Below the pieces are notes generated by a model, which was not told the DNA's origin, searched no databases, and was given only the letters and a program-made list of their open reading frames with translations. This document shows, piece by piece, positions 7,515 to 17,061 of a stretch of DNA of 64,000 bases. The number at the start of each line of letters is the position of its first letter. The stretch's first letter is position 1. Location: positions 1-64,000 of the forward strand of contig NZ_JAPZQX010000001.1 of the NCBI RefSeq assembly GCF_027531025.1, read 5' to 3'. Source of the DNA: Novosphingobium sp. Lineage in GTDB: Bacteria; Pseudomonadota; Alphaproteobacteria; Sphingomonadales; Sphingomonadaceae. A program made the position numbers and the translations under genes.

Positions 7515-10500
7515 ATGTCTAGTTCTTACGAGTTGCGGGGCCGCTTTGGCCTGCTTGCAAGTGTTGCCGCCGGTGCTCTCACCTTCGCTGCTCCGGCCTT
7601 AGCCCAGGATGCCAGTACCCAGGACGCGGGTCAGGAAGAGCAGCCGCAGGCGACCACCGACGATGGCGGGATTGTCGTTACGGGTTCGCGCATCCGTTCG
7701 GTCACGCCGTTCAACAGCCCTGACCCGGTTTCGGTGGTCGATCCGGAAATCGCCAAGAAGGAAGGCCGGTTCGACCTGGCCAACACCCTGCAAAGCTCAC
7801 CGATCGCCAATGGTTCGACCCAGATCACCTCGGCGCTCTCGTCGAACTTCGTGACCAACGGCGGCCCCGGCGCCCAGACGGTCGACCTGCGCGGCCTTGG
7901 CGCCAATCGCACCCTGGTGCTGCTGAATGGTCGCCGTGCCGGTCCGGCCGGTACCCGTGGCGGCGTATCCTCGTTCGATCTCAACGTCCTGCCACTGTCG
8001 ATCATCAACGACATCCAGATCCTCAAGACCGGCGCCTCGTCGGTCTATGGTTCGGACGCGATCGCCGGCGTGGTCAACATCTTCACCAAGTCGAAGCTCG
8101 ATGGCATCACGCTCGACGTCAACACCTCGTTGCCGTTCGATGCCGGCGGTGAGCAGTATCGCGTCAGCGCCGCCTGGGGCAAGACGTTCGACCGTGGCCG
8201 CTTCATGATCGCGGGCGACTATTCCAAGACGAAGGAACTGGCCCGTGGCGACCGCAGCTACCTGGCCTGCCCGGCAGCCAACATCTATGACGAGGCGGGC
8301 AACCGCTCCGACCTGATCGACCCGCGCACCGGCAAGCCGCATTGCGAAGATCTGCGCTGGGGCCACGTCTGGACCTATGACCTGATCGGCAACATGCGGC
8401 TGGACGGGCCGGGCGGCCCGGACACCGGCCTGTTTACCGCGCTTGGTGGCCGCAACCTGCTGCAGTTCCAGTATCCGGGTCAGACGCTGGGCATCCCGGC
8501 CTATGGCGCTCCGTCTTTCGCGGGCGACTTCTTCGCACCGGCGGGCTGGTTCCCGACCGGTTATGACGCCAAGTCGATGGCAGTGCAGAACGCCTATCAC
8601 CCGTTCGTGGACGAGCAGACCATCGTCCCCGAGACCGATCTCTACACGGTCTATGCCGAAGGCGCGTTCGAACTGTCGGATTCAGCCGAGCTGTTCGGTG
8701 AATTCCTGTTCAACCGCCGCGAAACCTACCAGAACGGCTGGCGCCAGTTCTGGAACTTCGGCTACACGGGTGACTTCTATGGCACCGGGGCCGGCAATGC
8801 CTACAACTTCTGGGGCGGCGGCTGGGGCGGGATCAACCTGATCAGCCCGACCGGGATCACCAACCTGAGCGACAACAGCCAGAAGGTAGATTACTATCGC
8901 GGCGTGGCGGGCCTGCGCGGCAACTTCGGCGGCGACAGCAAGTGGCGCTATGAAGTCTACGCCCAGTACAGCCGCAACGTCGGCCGTTATCGCAGCCAGC
9001 AGATCCTGCAGGATGCCTACGACACCGGGTACTTCCAGTTCGCCTCCTGCGCCGGCACGATCACGCCGATCTCGCGCAAGCAGTGCATCGATCTGCCCTG
9101 GACCGATCCCAACTTCCTGGCCGGTCAGTTGACCGCCGCCCAGGCCGCCTTCCTGACCGACTGGGAAGAAGGCAAGACGATCTACACCCAGCTGACCGGT
9201 GAAGCGACTGTTTCGGGCGAACTGTTCCAGATGCCCGCCGGCGCGCTCGAGCTCGCCTTCGGCGCCTCGATCCGCGAGGACAAGATCAACGACAAGCCGG
9301 GCGAAATCACCCTGGCGGCCAACGCCTGGGGTGCTTCGGCCAGCGGCATCACTGCTGGCAAGAGCCTGACGAGCGAAGCCTTTGCCGAACTCAACATCCC
9401 GCTCTTCAAGGACAAGCCGTTCCTCGAGGACGTGACCCTGTCGGCGGCTGGCCGTGTCACCAACGTGAAGGCAACCCGCGAATCCGACGGCGTCTCGGAC
9501 TCGGATAACGGCAACTGGACCTACAAGCTGGGCCTGAACTGGACCATGACCGACTGGCTTCGGTTCCGTGGCAGCTATGGCACGTCCTATCGCGCTCCGG
9601 CCCTGTTCGAGCAGTTCCTGGCTGACGAAACCAGCTTCGCCACGCAGAACCGCATCGATCCCTGCGTTGGCTGGGCTGGCGCGCTCACTGCCGGTCGTAT
9701 TTCGCAGCGAATCGCCACCAACTGCGCTGCAGATGGCATTCCGGGCACCTATGCCGGCGGCGGGATCAGCGCCACCGTCATCTCGTCCGGCGGTCTTGGC
9801 ATCCTCGATGCGGAAACCTCGAAGGCCTTCGTGGTCGGTACAATCCTCACGCCGAAGCTGGCGTTCCTGCCGAACACCGATCTCAGCCTGGCGGTCGATT
9901 TCTTCGATATCAAGGTGAAGGGCGAAATTTCGCAGCTGGGTGCCAGCACGATCCTGTTCGGGTGCTATGACTCGGCCAACTTCGCGACGGAGCCGCTCTG
10001 CAACCTCTTCACCCGCGGCCAGAACGTGTCCGCTCCGTTCCAGATCAACACGATCCGGGATTCGTACATCAACGTCTCGAGCCAGCACAACCAGGGCATC
10101 GACCTAACCTTCCGGGCGAAGCAGGACCTCGGTTCGCTTGGCACCGTGACGCTGACGGCCGACATGACCTGGCAGCTCAAGGACAATTCGCGCCTGCTGC
10201 CCACCTCGCCGCTCGAATCCGACAATGGCGAAGCCGGCTCGCCCAAGTGGGTCGGCGATTTCCGCCTGACCTGGGCGCCCTCGGCGACGTTCAGCGTCTT
10301 CTACGGCATGAACGTCATCGGCGGCACCTCCGACCAGAGCGACTTCGAAGATCGCTTTGGCGGCCGCTGCATCCGGTCGTTCAACAACAACGGCACTGCT
10401 ACCGCGGCTGACGACGTTCCGATCTATGGCACCTATTGCCCGGATCTGACCGCCCCGGCCGTGTTCTATCACAACATCTCGGCAACCAAGGAAATCGCCG

Positions 10501-10670
10501 ATGGCCGCTTCATGATCACGGCGGGGATCAACAACCTGTTCGATACCCGTCCGCCGTCGGTCTCGGTGCTGAACGGGAACCAGATCTCGATGCTGGGGCC
10601 GGTGATCGCCGCTTCGCAGTATGGCTTCACCGGGCGTCGCGTCTTCGTGAACGTCAGCGCGAAGTTCTGA
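7515..10670 (+). CDS. Large TonB-dependent outer-membrane receptor
   Basis: The 1051-residue receptor has a signal peptide ending in APALAQ near residue 31. A TonB-box-like stretch (GGIVVTGSRI, about 50-60) comes next, then a plug with VDLRGLGANRTLVLLNGRR and GASSVYGSDAIAGVVNI. The C-terminal barrel ends in the aromatic YGFTGRRVFVNVSAKF. GGGGGA just before ATG is a good ribosome-binding site. Receptors of this size and plug type are common in sphingomonads and take up peptides or oligosaccharides. Its place between the secretion genes and two sulfotransferases suggests a link to the peptide system, either as uptake receptor or as modified surface partner. That link is inference. Confidence 0.92.
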   Translation: MSSSYELRGRFGLLASVAAGALTFAAPALAQDASTQDAGQEEQPQATTDDGGIVVTGSRIRSVTPFNSPDPVSVVDPEIAKKEGRFDLANTLQSSPIANGSTQITSALSSNFVTNGGPGAQTVDLRGLGANRTLVLLNGRRAGPAGTRGGVSSFDLNVLPLSIINDIQILKTGASSVYGSDAIAGVVNIFTKSKLDGITLDVNTSLPFDAGGEQYRVSAAWGKTFDRGRFMIAGDYSKTKELARGDRSYLACPAANIYDEAGNRSDLIDPRTGKPHCEDLRWGHVWTYDLIGNMRLDGPGGPDTGLFTALGGRNLLQFQYPGQTLGIPAYGAPSFAGDFFAPAGWFPTGYDAKSMAVQNAYHPFVDEQTIVPETDLYTVYAEGAFELSDSAELFGEFLFNRRETYQNGWRQFWNFGYTGDFYGTGAGNAYNFWGGGWGGINLISPTGITNLSDNSQKVDYYRGVAGLRGNFGGDSKWRYEVYAQYSRNVGRYRSQQILQDAYDTGYFQFASCAGTITPISRKQCIDLPWTDPNFLAGQLTAAQAAFLTDWEEGKTIYTQLTGEATVSGELFQMPAGALELAFGASIREDKINDKPGEITLAANAWGASASGITAGKSLTSEAFAELNIPLFKDKPFLEDVTLSAAGRVTNVKATRESDGVSDSDNGNWTYKLGLNWTMTDWLRFRGSYGTSYRAPALFEQFLADETSFATQNRIDPCVGWAGALTAGRISQRIATNCAADGIPGTYAGGGISATVISSGGLGILDAETSKAFVVGTILTPKLAFLPNTDLSLAVDFFDIKVKGEISQLGASTILFGCYDSANFATEPLCNLFTRGQNVSAPFQINTIRDSYINVSSQHNQGIDLTFRAKQDLGSLGTVTLTADMTWQLKDNSRLLPTSPLESDNGEAGSPKWVGDFRLTWAPSATFSVFYGMNVIGGTSDQSDFEDRFGGRCIRSFNNNGTATAADDVPIYGTYCPDLTAPAVFYHNISATKEIADGRFMITAGINNLFDTRPPSVSVLNGNQISMLGPVIAASQYGFTGRRVFVNVSAKF

Positions 10671-10697
10671 TCTCCGCCATCACGGCACAGAACAACA

Positions 10698-10729
10698 GGG
10701 GGGCGGCATGGTTTCATGTCGCCCCTTCT
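10698..10729 (+). terminator. Terminator-like hairpin after the TonB receptor
   Basis: GGGGCGGCATG (10700-10710) pairs with CATGTCGCCCC (10715-10725), with one G-U wobble and a GTTT loop, followed by TTCT. It begins 27 bp after the receptor stop codon and ends about 30 bp before the next gene. Confidence 0.65.
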
Positions 10730-10759
10730 GCTATCAGGCCGCAGGAGCCGTAACCCTTC

Positions 10760-11545
10760 ATGCCGATAATCCAGGTCCGCGCCGACACCCTTGATGCCGA
10801 AAACGCGCGCTTTGCGCAGGTGCCCCTGCCGCACCCGGTCTTTCTCAATTCCGTTCCCAAGAGCGGCAGCCACCTGCTGCGCAATATCATGCGGATGTTC
10901 GTGCCGGCCGATCAGCATTACATGGCCGACTTCATCCAGTGGGGAAACCTGCCGCAGCATCGCCACGCCTTCGATCCGGCGCGGCCGATGCTCAGCTGGG
11001 GGCACCTGTTCATGGCCGATGCCTCGGTCGTGGAAACGGCGCGGACCCGGCGCGTGGTGCTGTACCGCGATCCCTACGACTGGGTGATCGCCCGCGCGCG
11101 GTTCCTGCTGTCGGAACAGTTCTTCGGCAATGTCGATCATCTGCGCAGCGGCGAGATCGAGGTCGACGAGCTGCTGACCATGATGATCTTTGGCCTGCCG
11201 GGCAAACTGCCCTCGCTCAACGACATCTATGAACTGAACGCCGCCGCCTGGCTCGGCACCCGCTGCCATGCCGTGAAGTTCGAGGACCTGGCGGGCGCCG
11301 TCGCCGATCTCGACAGCACCGAGGCCGAGCGGTTCTTCGCCGAACTGCTAGATGCCTGCGGGATTGCCATGCCGCAGGACTGGCGCGAGCGGGTGCGGGT
11401 CGGGGCGGATCGCAAGCAGAGCGCCACCGCGCGCGAAAACCTGACCGGGGTGGGCATCGAGTTTCCCGACGAGCTGGGCGCCCGTCATCGGTCCCTGGTC
11501 GACTACCAGGCCCCTGGTCTCAGGGCCGTGCTGGGCTACGCCTGA
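10760..11545 (+). CDS. PAPS-dependent sulfotransferase family protein
   Basis: The 261-residue cytosolic protein has the 5'-phosphosulfate loop VPKSGSHLLRN (residues 32-42) and the 3'-phosphate motif VVLYRDPYDWVIARA (R103-D104-P105). These define the PAPS-binding fold of sulfotransferases, which transfer sulfate to hydroxyl or amine groups. GCAGGAG at 10741 is a somewhat distant ribosome-binding site. Its stop overlaps the next start (TGATG), so the two sulfotransferases are translationally coupled. The acceptor is unknown; the secreted peptide, a polysaccharide or a lipid are all possible. Confidence 0.8.
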   Translation: MPIIQVRADTLDAENARFAQVPLPHPVFLNSVPKSGSHLLRNIMRMFVPADQHYMADFIQWGNLPQHRHAFDPARPMLSWGHLFMADASVVETARTRRVVLYRDPYDWVIARARFLLSEQFFGNVDHLRSGEIEVDELLTMMIFGLPGKLPSLNDIYELNAAAWLGTRCHAVKFEDLAGAVADLDSTEAERFFAELLDACGIAMPQDWRERVRVGADRKQSATARENLTGVGIEFPDELGARHRSLVDYQAPGLRAVLGYA

Positions 11546-13131
11546 TGGCGGGAGCGGTATCCACGGCGATCTATCCCCGCCTGACCGAAGCCATGCGGCT
11601 GCGCGAACAGGGGCGCGACGATCAGGCCGCCAAGCTGCTGATCGCCCACCTGCGCGAGCATCCCGACGAGCCCAGGGGGCTGGCCCAGCTGGGCCTGCTG
11701 GCGGTGCAGACCGGCGCCCTGGGGCAGGCCGAGCATTTCCTGCGCCGGGCCCTGCAGCGCGGGGAAGACAGCACCGAACTGCACCGGGCGCTGGCCTCGG
11801 TCTATAGCCAGCAGGATCGGCTGCAGGTGGCCGAAGCCTATACGGCACGCCTGATCAACGAGCGCGGCGACCAGGAACTGCGCGGCCTGCACGCCAATCT
11901 GCTCGACCGGATGAGCCGCCATGACGAGGCGCTGGCGATCAAGCAGGCACTGGTTGCCGACAATCCACAGTCGCTGGGTGCCTGGCTGGCCCTGGGCCAT
12001 GGCCTGCGTGCCGCGGGCCGGGTCGACGAGGCAATCGAGGCCTATCGCCGCGCGATCGCGCTCGACGAGGAATTCGGCGAGGCCTGGTGGGGCTTGGGCA
12101 GCATCAAGCGCAAGGTCCTGACCAACGCGGACATCGCGGCGATGCGCGCGGCCCTGTCGATCGCCATCGATGAACGCAATATCGCCCCGCTACACTTTGC
12201 CCTGGCCCGTGCGCTGCATGATCGCGGGCAATACGAGGAAGCCTTCCACCACTATGCCGAAGGCAACCGAGTGCGGGCCGAAAGCATCGGTTACGATGCC
12301 TCGGAACTGACCGGGGAAGTGGCCGAAACCGAACGCGTCGCCAGTGCGGACTTCCTGGAAAGCCTGCCCGCCGTTCCCAACGGAGACGACCAGCCGGTCT
12401 TCATCATCTGCCTGCCCCGCTCGGGTTCGACCCTGCTGGAGCAGATGCTGGGCACCCATCCCGCGATCGAGCCGGTGGGCGAGCTGCCCTATATCCCCGC
12501 GATCATGCGCTCCTTCATGGAAATCGTGACCCGCAAGGGGCCGATCACCGTGCCCCAGGCAATCGCCGCGATGACCGACCAGCAGGCCGCGCTGCTCGGA
12601 CAGGATTACCTCGCCCGCGCCCGGGTCCACCGCAAGACGGATCGCCCCTGGTTCGTCGACAAGCTGCCCCAGAACTGGAGCAACGTGCTGTTCATCCGGC
12701 GGATCCTGCCCCAGGCCCGCTTCATCGATATCCGCCGCCCGGCGATGGACTGCTGCTTTTCGAACTTCTCGCAGTCGTTCACTTCGGCCCATGCCGCCTC
12801 CTTCGCGCTGCGCGATGTCGGGCAGTGCTATGTCGACTATGTCCGGCTGATGGCGCATTTCGACAGGGTCGCGCCGGGCATGATCCATCACGTGAGCTAC
12901 CAGTCGCTGGTCGAGGACCAGGAGGCTGAACTGCGGCCGGCGCTGGCCTATCTCGGCCTCGACTGGGACGAGGGCCTGCGCGAGTTCCACAAGCTCGACC
13001 GGGTGGTCCGCACGCCCAGCAGCGAACAGGTCCGCCGTCCGCTCAACCGCGACGGGATGGAAGTCTGGCGGCCCTATGCGCAATGGCTTGCACCCTTGCG
13101 CGAAGTGCTCGGCGACCTGGCCGAAGCCTGA
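11545..13131 (+). CDS. TPR-containing sulfotransferase
   Basis: The 528-residue protein has about five TPR-like helical repeats in residues 5-230 (for example AWLALGHGLRAAGRVDEAIEA). A sulfotransferase domain follows, with the PAPS loop LPRSGSTLLEQM (from about residue 290) and the acid-base region THPAIEPVGELPYI. The 3'-phosphate region is RFIDIRRPAMDCCFSNFSQSF. TPR-sulfotransferases next to TonB receptors are a recurrent sphingomonad arrangement whose substrate is not established. In the RaxX system of Xanthomonas a sulfotransferase modifies the exported peptide. A comparable role is possible here but would need a non-tyrosine acceptor. Confidence 0.85.
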   Translation: MAGAVSTAIYPRLTEAMRLREQGRDDQAAKLLIAHLREHPDEPRGLAQLGLLAVQTGALGQAEHFLRRALQRGEDSTELHRALASVYSQQDRLQVAEAYTARLINERGDQELRGLHANLLDRMSRHDEALAIKQALVADNPQSLGAWLALGHGLRAAGRVDEAIEAYRRAIALDEEFGEAWWGLGSIKRKVLTNADIAAMRAALSIAIDERNIAPLHFALARALHDRGQYEEAFHHYAEGNRVRAESIGYDASELTGEVAETERVASADFLESLPAVPNGDDQPVFIICLPRSGSTLLEQMLGTHPAIEPVGELPYIPAIMRSFMEIVTRKGPITVPQAIAAMTDQQAALLGQDYLARARVHRKTDRPWFVDKLPQNWSNVLFIRRILPQARFIDIRRPAMDCCFSNFSQSFTSAHAASFALRDVGQCYVDYVRLMAHFDRVAPGMIHHVSYQSLVEDQEAELRPALAYLGLDWDEGLREFHKLDRVVRTPSSEQVRRPLNRDGMEVWRPYAQWLAPLREVLGDLAEA

Positions 13132-13150
13132 ACCGCGGCAGCCGGTTCAG
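13128..13150. terminator. Hairpin across two convergent stop codons
   Basis: CTGAACCG (13128-13135) and CGGTTCAG (13143-13150) form a perfect 8-bp stem with a 7-nt loop. It spans the stop codons of both the TPR-sulfotransferase and the convergent CoA-transferase. There is no T-run, so it is only a candidate bidirectional terminator or transcript end stabiliser. Confidence 0.4.
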
Positions 13151-14451
13151 CCCAGTCCGTTCGCCAGTTCGTCGCGAAAGCGCGGATGGGCCAGCGCGAT
13201 CAGGGCCTCGGCCCGCTGGTGCAGCGACTTGCCGCGCAGATCGGCCCAGCCATATTCGGTGACCACGATATGGGTATCGTTGCGCGGCGTGGTCACCGGG
13301 CCATCGAGCACCGGGACGATCCGCGATACCTTGCCGCCCATCGCGGTCGACTGGCAGGCGATGATCGATTTCCCACCGCGCGAGGCGGTCGCGCCCCGCA
13401 CGAAATCCAGCTGGCCCCCCGAACCGCTGTACTGCCGGCCCAGCAGGTGTTCGGAATTGCAGGCTCCGCCCAGGTCGATCTGGAGCGTGCCGTTGACCGA
13501 GATCACATTGTCGTTCTTCGAAATGTGCCGGGGATCGTTGACGAGATCGACCGGCAGCGAATGAAACGCGGGATTGTCGTCGAGGAAATCGTAGAAGGCC
13601 GCATCGCCCATCGCGAAGGTGAACACGCTGCGCCCGCGGTAAGTGGTCTTGGCCTGGTTGGTGACCGCGCCGCATTCCACCAGCCGGGCCAGCGCCGGGG
13701 TCATCAGCTCGGTATGGATGCCCAGGTCGCGGCGATCCGCGAGCAGGCTGCACACCGCCGCGGGCAGCGTGCCGATGCCCATCTGCAAGCAGGCGCGATC
13801 CTCGATCATCCCGGCGATGATCGCGGCGATCGCCTGTTCTTCCGGGCTCGGCTGGCCGGTGGCGACCTCGGGCAGCGGGGCGTGATGCTCGACAATGGCA
13901 TCGACTTCGGAAACGTGGAGCAGCGAATCCCCGAACACGCGCGGCATGGCCGGGTTGACCTCGACGAGCAGGCGCCGCGCGCTGCGGGCAGCGGTCGAGG
14001 TGTAATCGTTGCTGGTGCCAAAGGTGAACCAGCCGTGGCGATCCATCGGTGAAACCGTGGTGATGCAGACATCCAGGTCGGCGTGCTCGGCCAGCAATTG
14101 CGGTGATCCGCTGAAGGCCACCGGCACGAATTCGACCGGGCCGTATGCGGTGCCGGAGGGGTCCTGCCGGATCAGCGCCCGTTCGACCTGGCTGAGGAAC
14201 ATGCAATGCGGGCGCACCCGATCGAGCAGTTCGCGCCGCAGCACGGTCTTGCCCGCCGCTTCGAGCGAATGGAAATACCACAGCTTGAGATCGCCGATCC
14301 CGTCGCGCTCGATCCGGCGGCCCAGCGCCTCGAGCAGGGCCGGGGGTTCAGCCACGGCCATGCCCATGGCCACACTCATCCCCGCCGTGATCGCCCCCAC
14401 CGCCTGATCGGCGCTGGTCAGCCTGGCGCGGTAAAGCTCTTGCGGGGTCAT
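13147..14451 (-). CDS. Acetyl-CoA hydrolase/CoA-transferase family protein
   Basis: The 434-residue protein resembles 4-hydroxybutyrate/butyryl CoA-transferases. Family-like stretches include VEVNPAMPRVFGDSLLHVSEVDAIVEHH, LQMGIGTLPAAVCSLL and the C-terminal HIVVTEYGWADLRGKSLHQRAEALIALAHP. It would move CoA between short acids during catabolism. The ATG at 14451 begins at the conserved MTPQELYRARL; the longer in-frame version has no better start. It lies 66 bp after the class-III aminotransferase gene on the same strand, suggesting co-transcription and a shared catabolic pathway. Confidence 0.85.
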   Translation of the reverse strand: MTPQELYRARLTSADQAVGAITAGMSVAMGMAVAEPPALLEALGRRIERDGIGDLKLWYFHSLEAAGKTVLRRELLDRVRPHCMFLSQVERALIRQDPSGTAYGPVEFVPVAFSGSPQLLAEHADLDVCITTVSPMDRHGWFTFGTSNDYTSTAARSARRLLVEVNPAMPRVFGDSLLHVSEVDAIVEHHAPLPEVATGQPSPEEQAIAAIIAGMIEDRACLQMGIGTLPAAVCSLLADRRDLGIHTELMTPALARLVECGAVTNQAKTTYRGRSVFTFAMGDAAFYDFLDDNPAFHSLPVDLVNDPRHISKNDNVISVNGTLQIDLGGACNSEHLLGRQYSGSGGQLDFVRGATASRGGKSIIACQSTAMGGKVSRIVPVLDGPVTTPRNDTHIVVTEYGWADLRGKSLHQRAEALIALAHPRFRDELANGLG

Positions 14452-14517
14452 GCGGGAAGTGTCGCATGGCACCGGCAAGCCTGTCAAAGCCCCAGCCTTG
14501 CCCGGCGCGGCCAGCCG

Positions 14518-15765
14518 CTACCCCAGCGTGCGGCGGACAATCGTGATGATCTCGGCCGCTTCGTCGGTCGAGATCGTCAGCACCGGGCGGAATGGCAGGA
14601 CCGGGGCTACGCCCGAAGGGATGGTCAGCACCCCGGCTGCACTCAAGGCGGCCGAGGCGCCGCGGCTGTCGCCCGTCCATAGTCCCAGGCACAGCCCGCG
14701 CTGGCTGACCGGATAGGGCGCATCGGCAAAGCCATCGGCGAACAAGGCCGCCAGCCTGCGCACATGGGCGAGGAAGGCCGGATCAAGCGTCAGTTCCAGC
14801 GCGCGGGTGGCAACAATGCAGGCATGTTCCGATCCGCCATAGGTCGAACCGTGGGGTGCGAAATCGCGCCCGGTGAACTTGCGCCAGACATCCTCGCGCA
14901 TGGTCGCCGCCGAAATCGCGAACATGCCGCCGCCAAGGCCCTTGCCCGAGGCGATGATGTCCGGCGTGTAGCCGTCGCTCTCATAGCTCCACATGGTGCC
15001 GCAGCTACCCATCCCGGTCTGGACCTCATCGAGGATGAACAGCGTCCCGGTTGCCTCGCAGGCGGCCTTCACGCCTTTGAGATAGTCGGGATCGGCGGTG
15101 GGGAACCCGGACTGGGCCGGGGTCGGCTCGATGATCACCCCGGCCACATCCTCCTGCGCCAGGGCCGCGCGCATGGCGGGCAGGTCATTGAAGGGCACGA
15201 AGATGGTGCCGTTTTCGGCGATGCCGTAATGCTTGCGCTCGGCCCCGCTGATCGCGCTGACCGTCAGGCCGAATTCGTTGTGGCCGTGGAACGAGCCGGT
15301 CTCGATCGCGACGAAGCGGTGCCGGCCGGTGAAATAGCGCGCGGCATGGGCCGCGATCTCGATCGCATCGCCGCCATTGCAGCCGAAGATCGAACCGGTC
15401 AGCGCCCCGCCGGTCGATTCAGCCAGCTTGCTGGCCAGCATGGCGCGATAGCCGGAGACCTGGCTGAAGCTGCCGGCATCGACATGGTCCAGCGCCTCCT
15501 TGGCCACCCGCACCAGTTCGGGGTGGAGGTGGCCGAGGTTGAAGGTCGATCCGCCGCGGTGGCAATCGAAGTACCAGCGCCCGGAATAGACATCCTGCAC
15601 CCGCCCGTTCTCACGCTTGCCATAGTGGATGTTGTGAAAGCCGAGCACCGAATTGAGGATCGAGACGTGCCCCGCCGAGACATGGCGGGAATAGGCCTCC
15701 TCGGCCGCCTCGCGGGTCGGGTAGGGTGGCTTGGCGGGAACGGGGAGGAAGGGGGCTGATGACAT
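14518..15765 (-). CDS. Class-III PLP aminotransferase
   Basis: The 415-residue enzyme has the class-III signature LFILDEVQTGMGSCGTMWSYE followed by DIIASGKGLGGG, in which the lysine binds PLP. The N-terminal part (NSVLGFHNIHYGKRENGRVQDVYSGRWYFDCH) and GSTFNLGHLHPELV are typical of omega-aminotransferase-like members. The ATG at 15765 is preceded by GACGAGGA, and a TTG further up overlaps the previous gene. It follows a second class-III enzyme by 18 bp, so the pair probably forms an operon, perhaps for different amines. The substrate is unknown. Confidence 0.88.
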   Translation of the reverse strand: MSSAPFLPVPAKPPYPTREAAEEAYSRHVSAGHVSILNSVLGFHNIHYGKRENGRVQDVYSGRWYFDCHRGGSTFNLGHLHPELVRVAKEALDHVDAGSFSQVSGYRAMLASKLAESTGGALTGSIFGCNGGDAIEIAAHAARYFTGRHRFVAIETGSFHGHNEFGLTVSAISGAERKHYGIAENGTIFVPFNDLPAMRAALAQEDVAGVIIEPTPAQSGFPTADPDYLKGVKAACEATGTLFILDEVQTGMGSCGTMWSYESDGYTPDIIASGKGLGGGMFAISAATMREDVWRKFTGRDFAPHGSTYGGSEHACIVATRALELTLDPAFLAHVRRLAALFADGFADAPYPVSQRGLCLGLWTGDSRGASAALSAAGVLTIPSGVAPVLPFRPVLTISTDEAAEIITIVRRTLG

Positions 15766-15783
15766 GGCGGTCCTCGTCAAAAA

Positions 15784-17061
15784 TCAGGCACTGGCCGCGA
15801 GGGCGGCATCGGCAATGGCAATGGCCTCGTCGATCGCGGCATCGTCATGCGCGGCGCTGACGAACCAGGCGAGGCGAGGGTGGAACAGCAGGCCGCGCCG
15901 GGCCGCCTCATAGGCAAAACGCTCGCCCCGCGCGCAGCCGGGATCCTCGACAAACAGCACGTTGGGATGGGTGGCCGGGCCGGTAAAGCGCAGGTCCAGC
16001 CCATGTCGGCCCGCCGCCGCCAGCACCCCGGCCCGCAACCGCTCCGCCGCGCGCTGGATCACCGCGAAGGCATCGTCGCGTTCATAGACATCGAGCGTCG
16101 CGATTGCCGCCCGGAAGCAGACCGCGCTGTAGATATAGGTCGAGGTGTAAAGGATCGACGAGGCCGCTGCGCGCAACGGCTCCTTGCCCAGCAGCGCGCC
16201 GACAGCATGGCCATTGCCGAGCGCCTTGCCCAGGCACAGCAGGTCGGGATCGAGCCCCATCGCCCGGTGCGATCCCTGCGGGTGCAAGCGAAAGCCCGAG
16301 CGCACGTCATCAAGGATCACTAGCGTCCCGGTCCGCGCGCGGAACCGGTGCACTGCTGCGACGAAATCGGCGCTCGCCTCGCTGGCGGGAACACCTGACG
16401 GCTGGTCGATCGGATTGAGCATGATCGCTGCCACCTGGTCGGCGGCTTCGGCCGGGAAGGCATCGAGACCGGCCGGATCGTTCCAGTCCAGCCGGTAGAG
16501 ATTGTCGAGCGCGGCAGCCGGATGGCGTTCATGCCGCAGCGACTGCTCGGCATTGTTGCCGTGGTAGGCCTGCCGGAACAGCACCAGCTTGTCGCGATTG
16601 CGGGCGGCGCGGACAATCCGCATGGCCAGCGCCGTGGCGTCCGATCCGGCCTTGACTGGCAGGGCCCAGTCGAACCCCGGACCCCAGCGCAGCAGGCGCT
16701 CGCAGAAATCGACCATGGCCGAGGGGAAATAGGGCATCAGATCGCCCTGTTCAGCCTGCCGGCGCGCCGCCGCCTCGACCTCCGGATGGCGATAGCCGAG
16801 CAGGTTGGGGCCATTGCCGCAGTTGAGATCGAGGTACCAGCGCCCGTCGGCATCGCGCACGCGGCACCCTTGCGCCTCGTCGATGAAGCCGGGCTGCACG
16901 CCGGGCCCGGCGTAGCGCGCGCTGCGGGTCATGAACATGGCGCGGCCGGGCAGCACGGCATCGGCGCGCGCCCATAGCGCCTGGCCGATCGGACCGTCGA
17001 TCGGCGGGCCGGAGATGTTGCTGGCCCCGTCAATGCCGGGCAGCCTGCTATCGGTAGACAT
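15784..17061 (-). CDS. Glutamate-1-semialdehyde-aminomutase-like class-III aminotransferase
   Basis: The 425-residue PLP enzyme shows PVKAGSDATALAMRIVRAAR, LVILDDVRSGFRLHPQGSH and DLLCLGKALGNGHAVGALLG, with the PLP lysine in GKALGNG. It resembles the hemL-like group, but its place beside another aminotransferase and far from tetrapyrrole genes argues for a catabolic role. The ATG at 17061 has an exceptionally strong purine-rich site (AAGGGAAGGGGGG), which decides it over upstream starts. The start lies inside the 3' end of the AraC-type gene (14-bp overlap), so the two are coupled. Confidence 0.87.
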   Translation of the reverse strand: MSTDSRLPGIDGASNISGPPIDGPIGQALWARADAVLPGRAMFMTRSARYAGPGVQPGFIDEAQGCRVRDADGRWYLDLNCGNGPNLLGYRHPEVEAAARRQAEQGDLMPYFPSAMVDFCERLLRWGPGFDWALPVKAGSDATALAMRIVRAARNRDKLVLFRQAYHGNNAEQSLRHERHPAAALDNLYRLDWNDPAGLDAFPAEAADQVAAIMLNPIDQPSGVPASEASADFVAAVHRFRARTGTLVILDDVRSGFRLHPQGSHRAMGLDPDLLCLGKALGNGHAVGALLGKEPLRAAASSILYTSTYIYSAVCFRAAIATLDVYERDDAFAVIQRAAERLRAGVLAAAGRHGLDLRFTGPATHPNVLFVEDPGCARGERFAYEAARRGLLFHPRLAWFVSAAHDDAAIDEAIAIADAALAASA

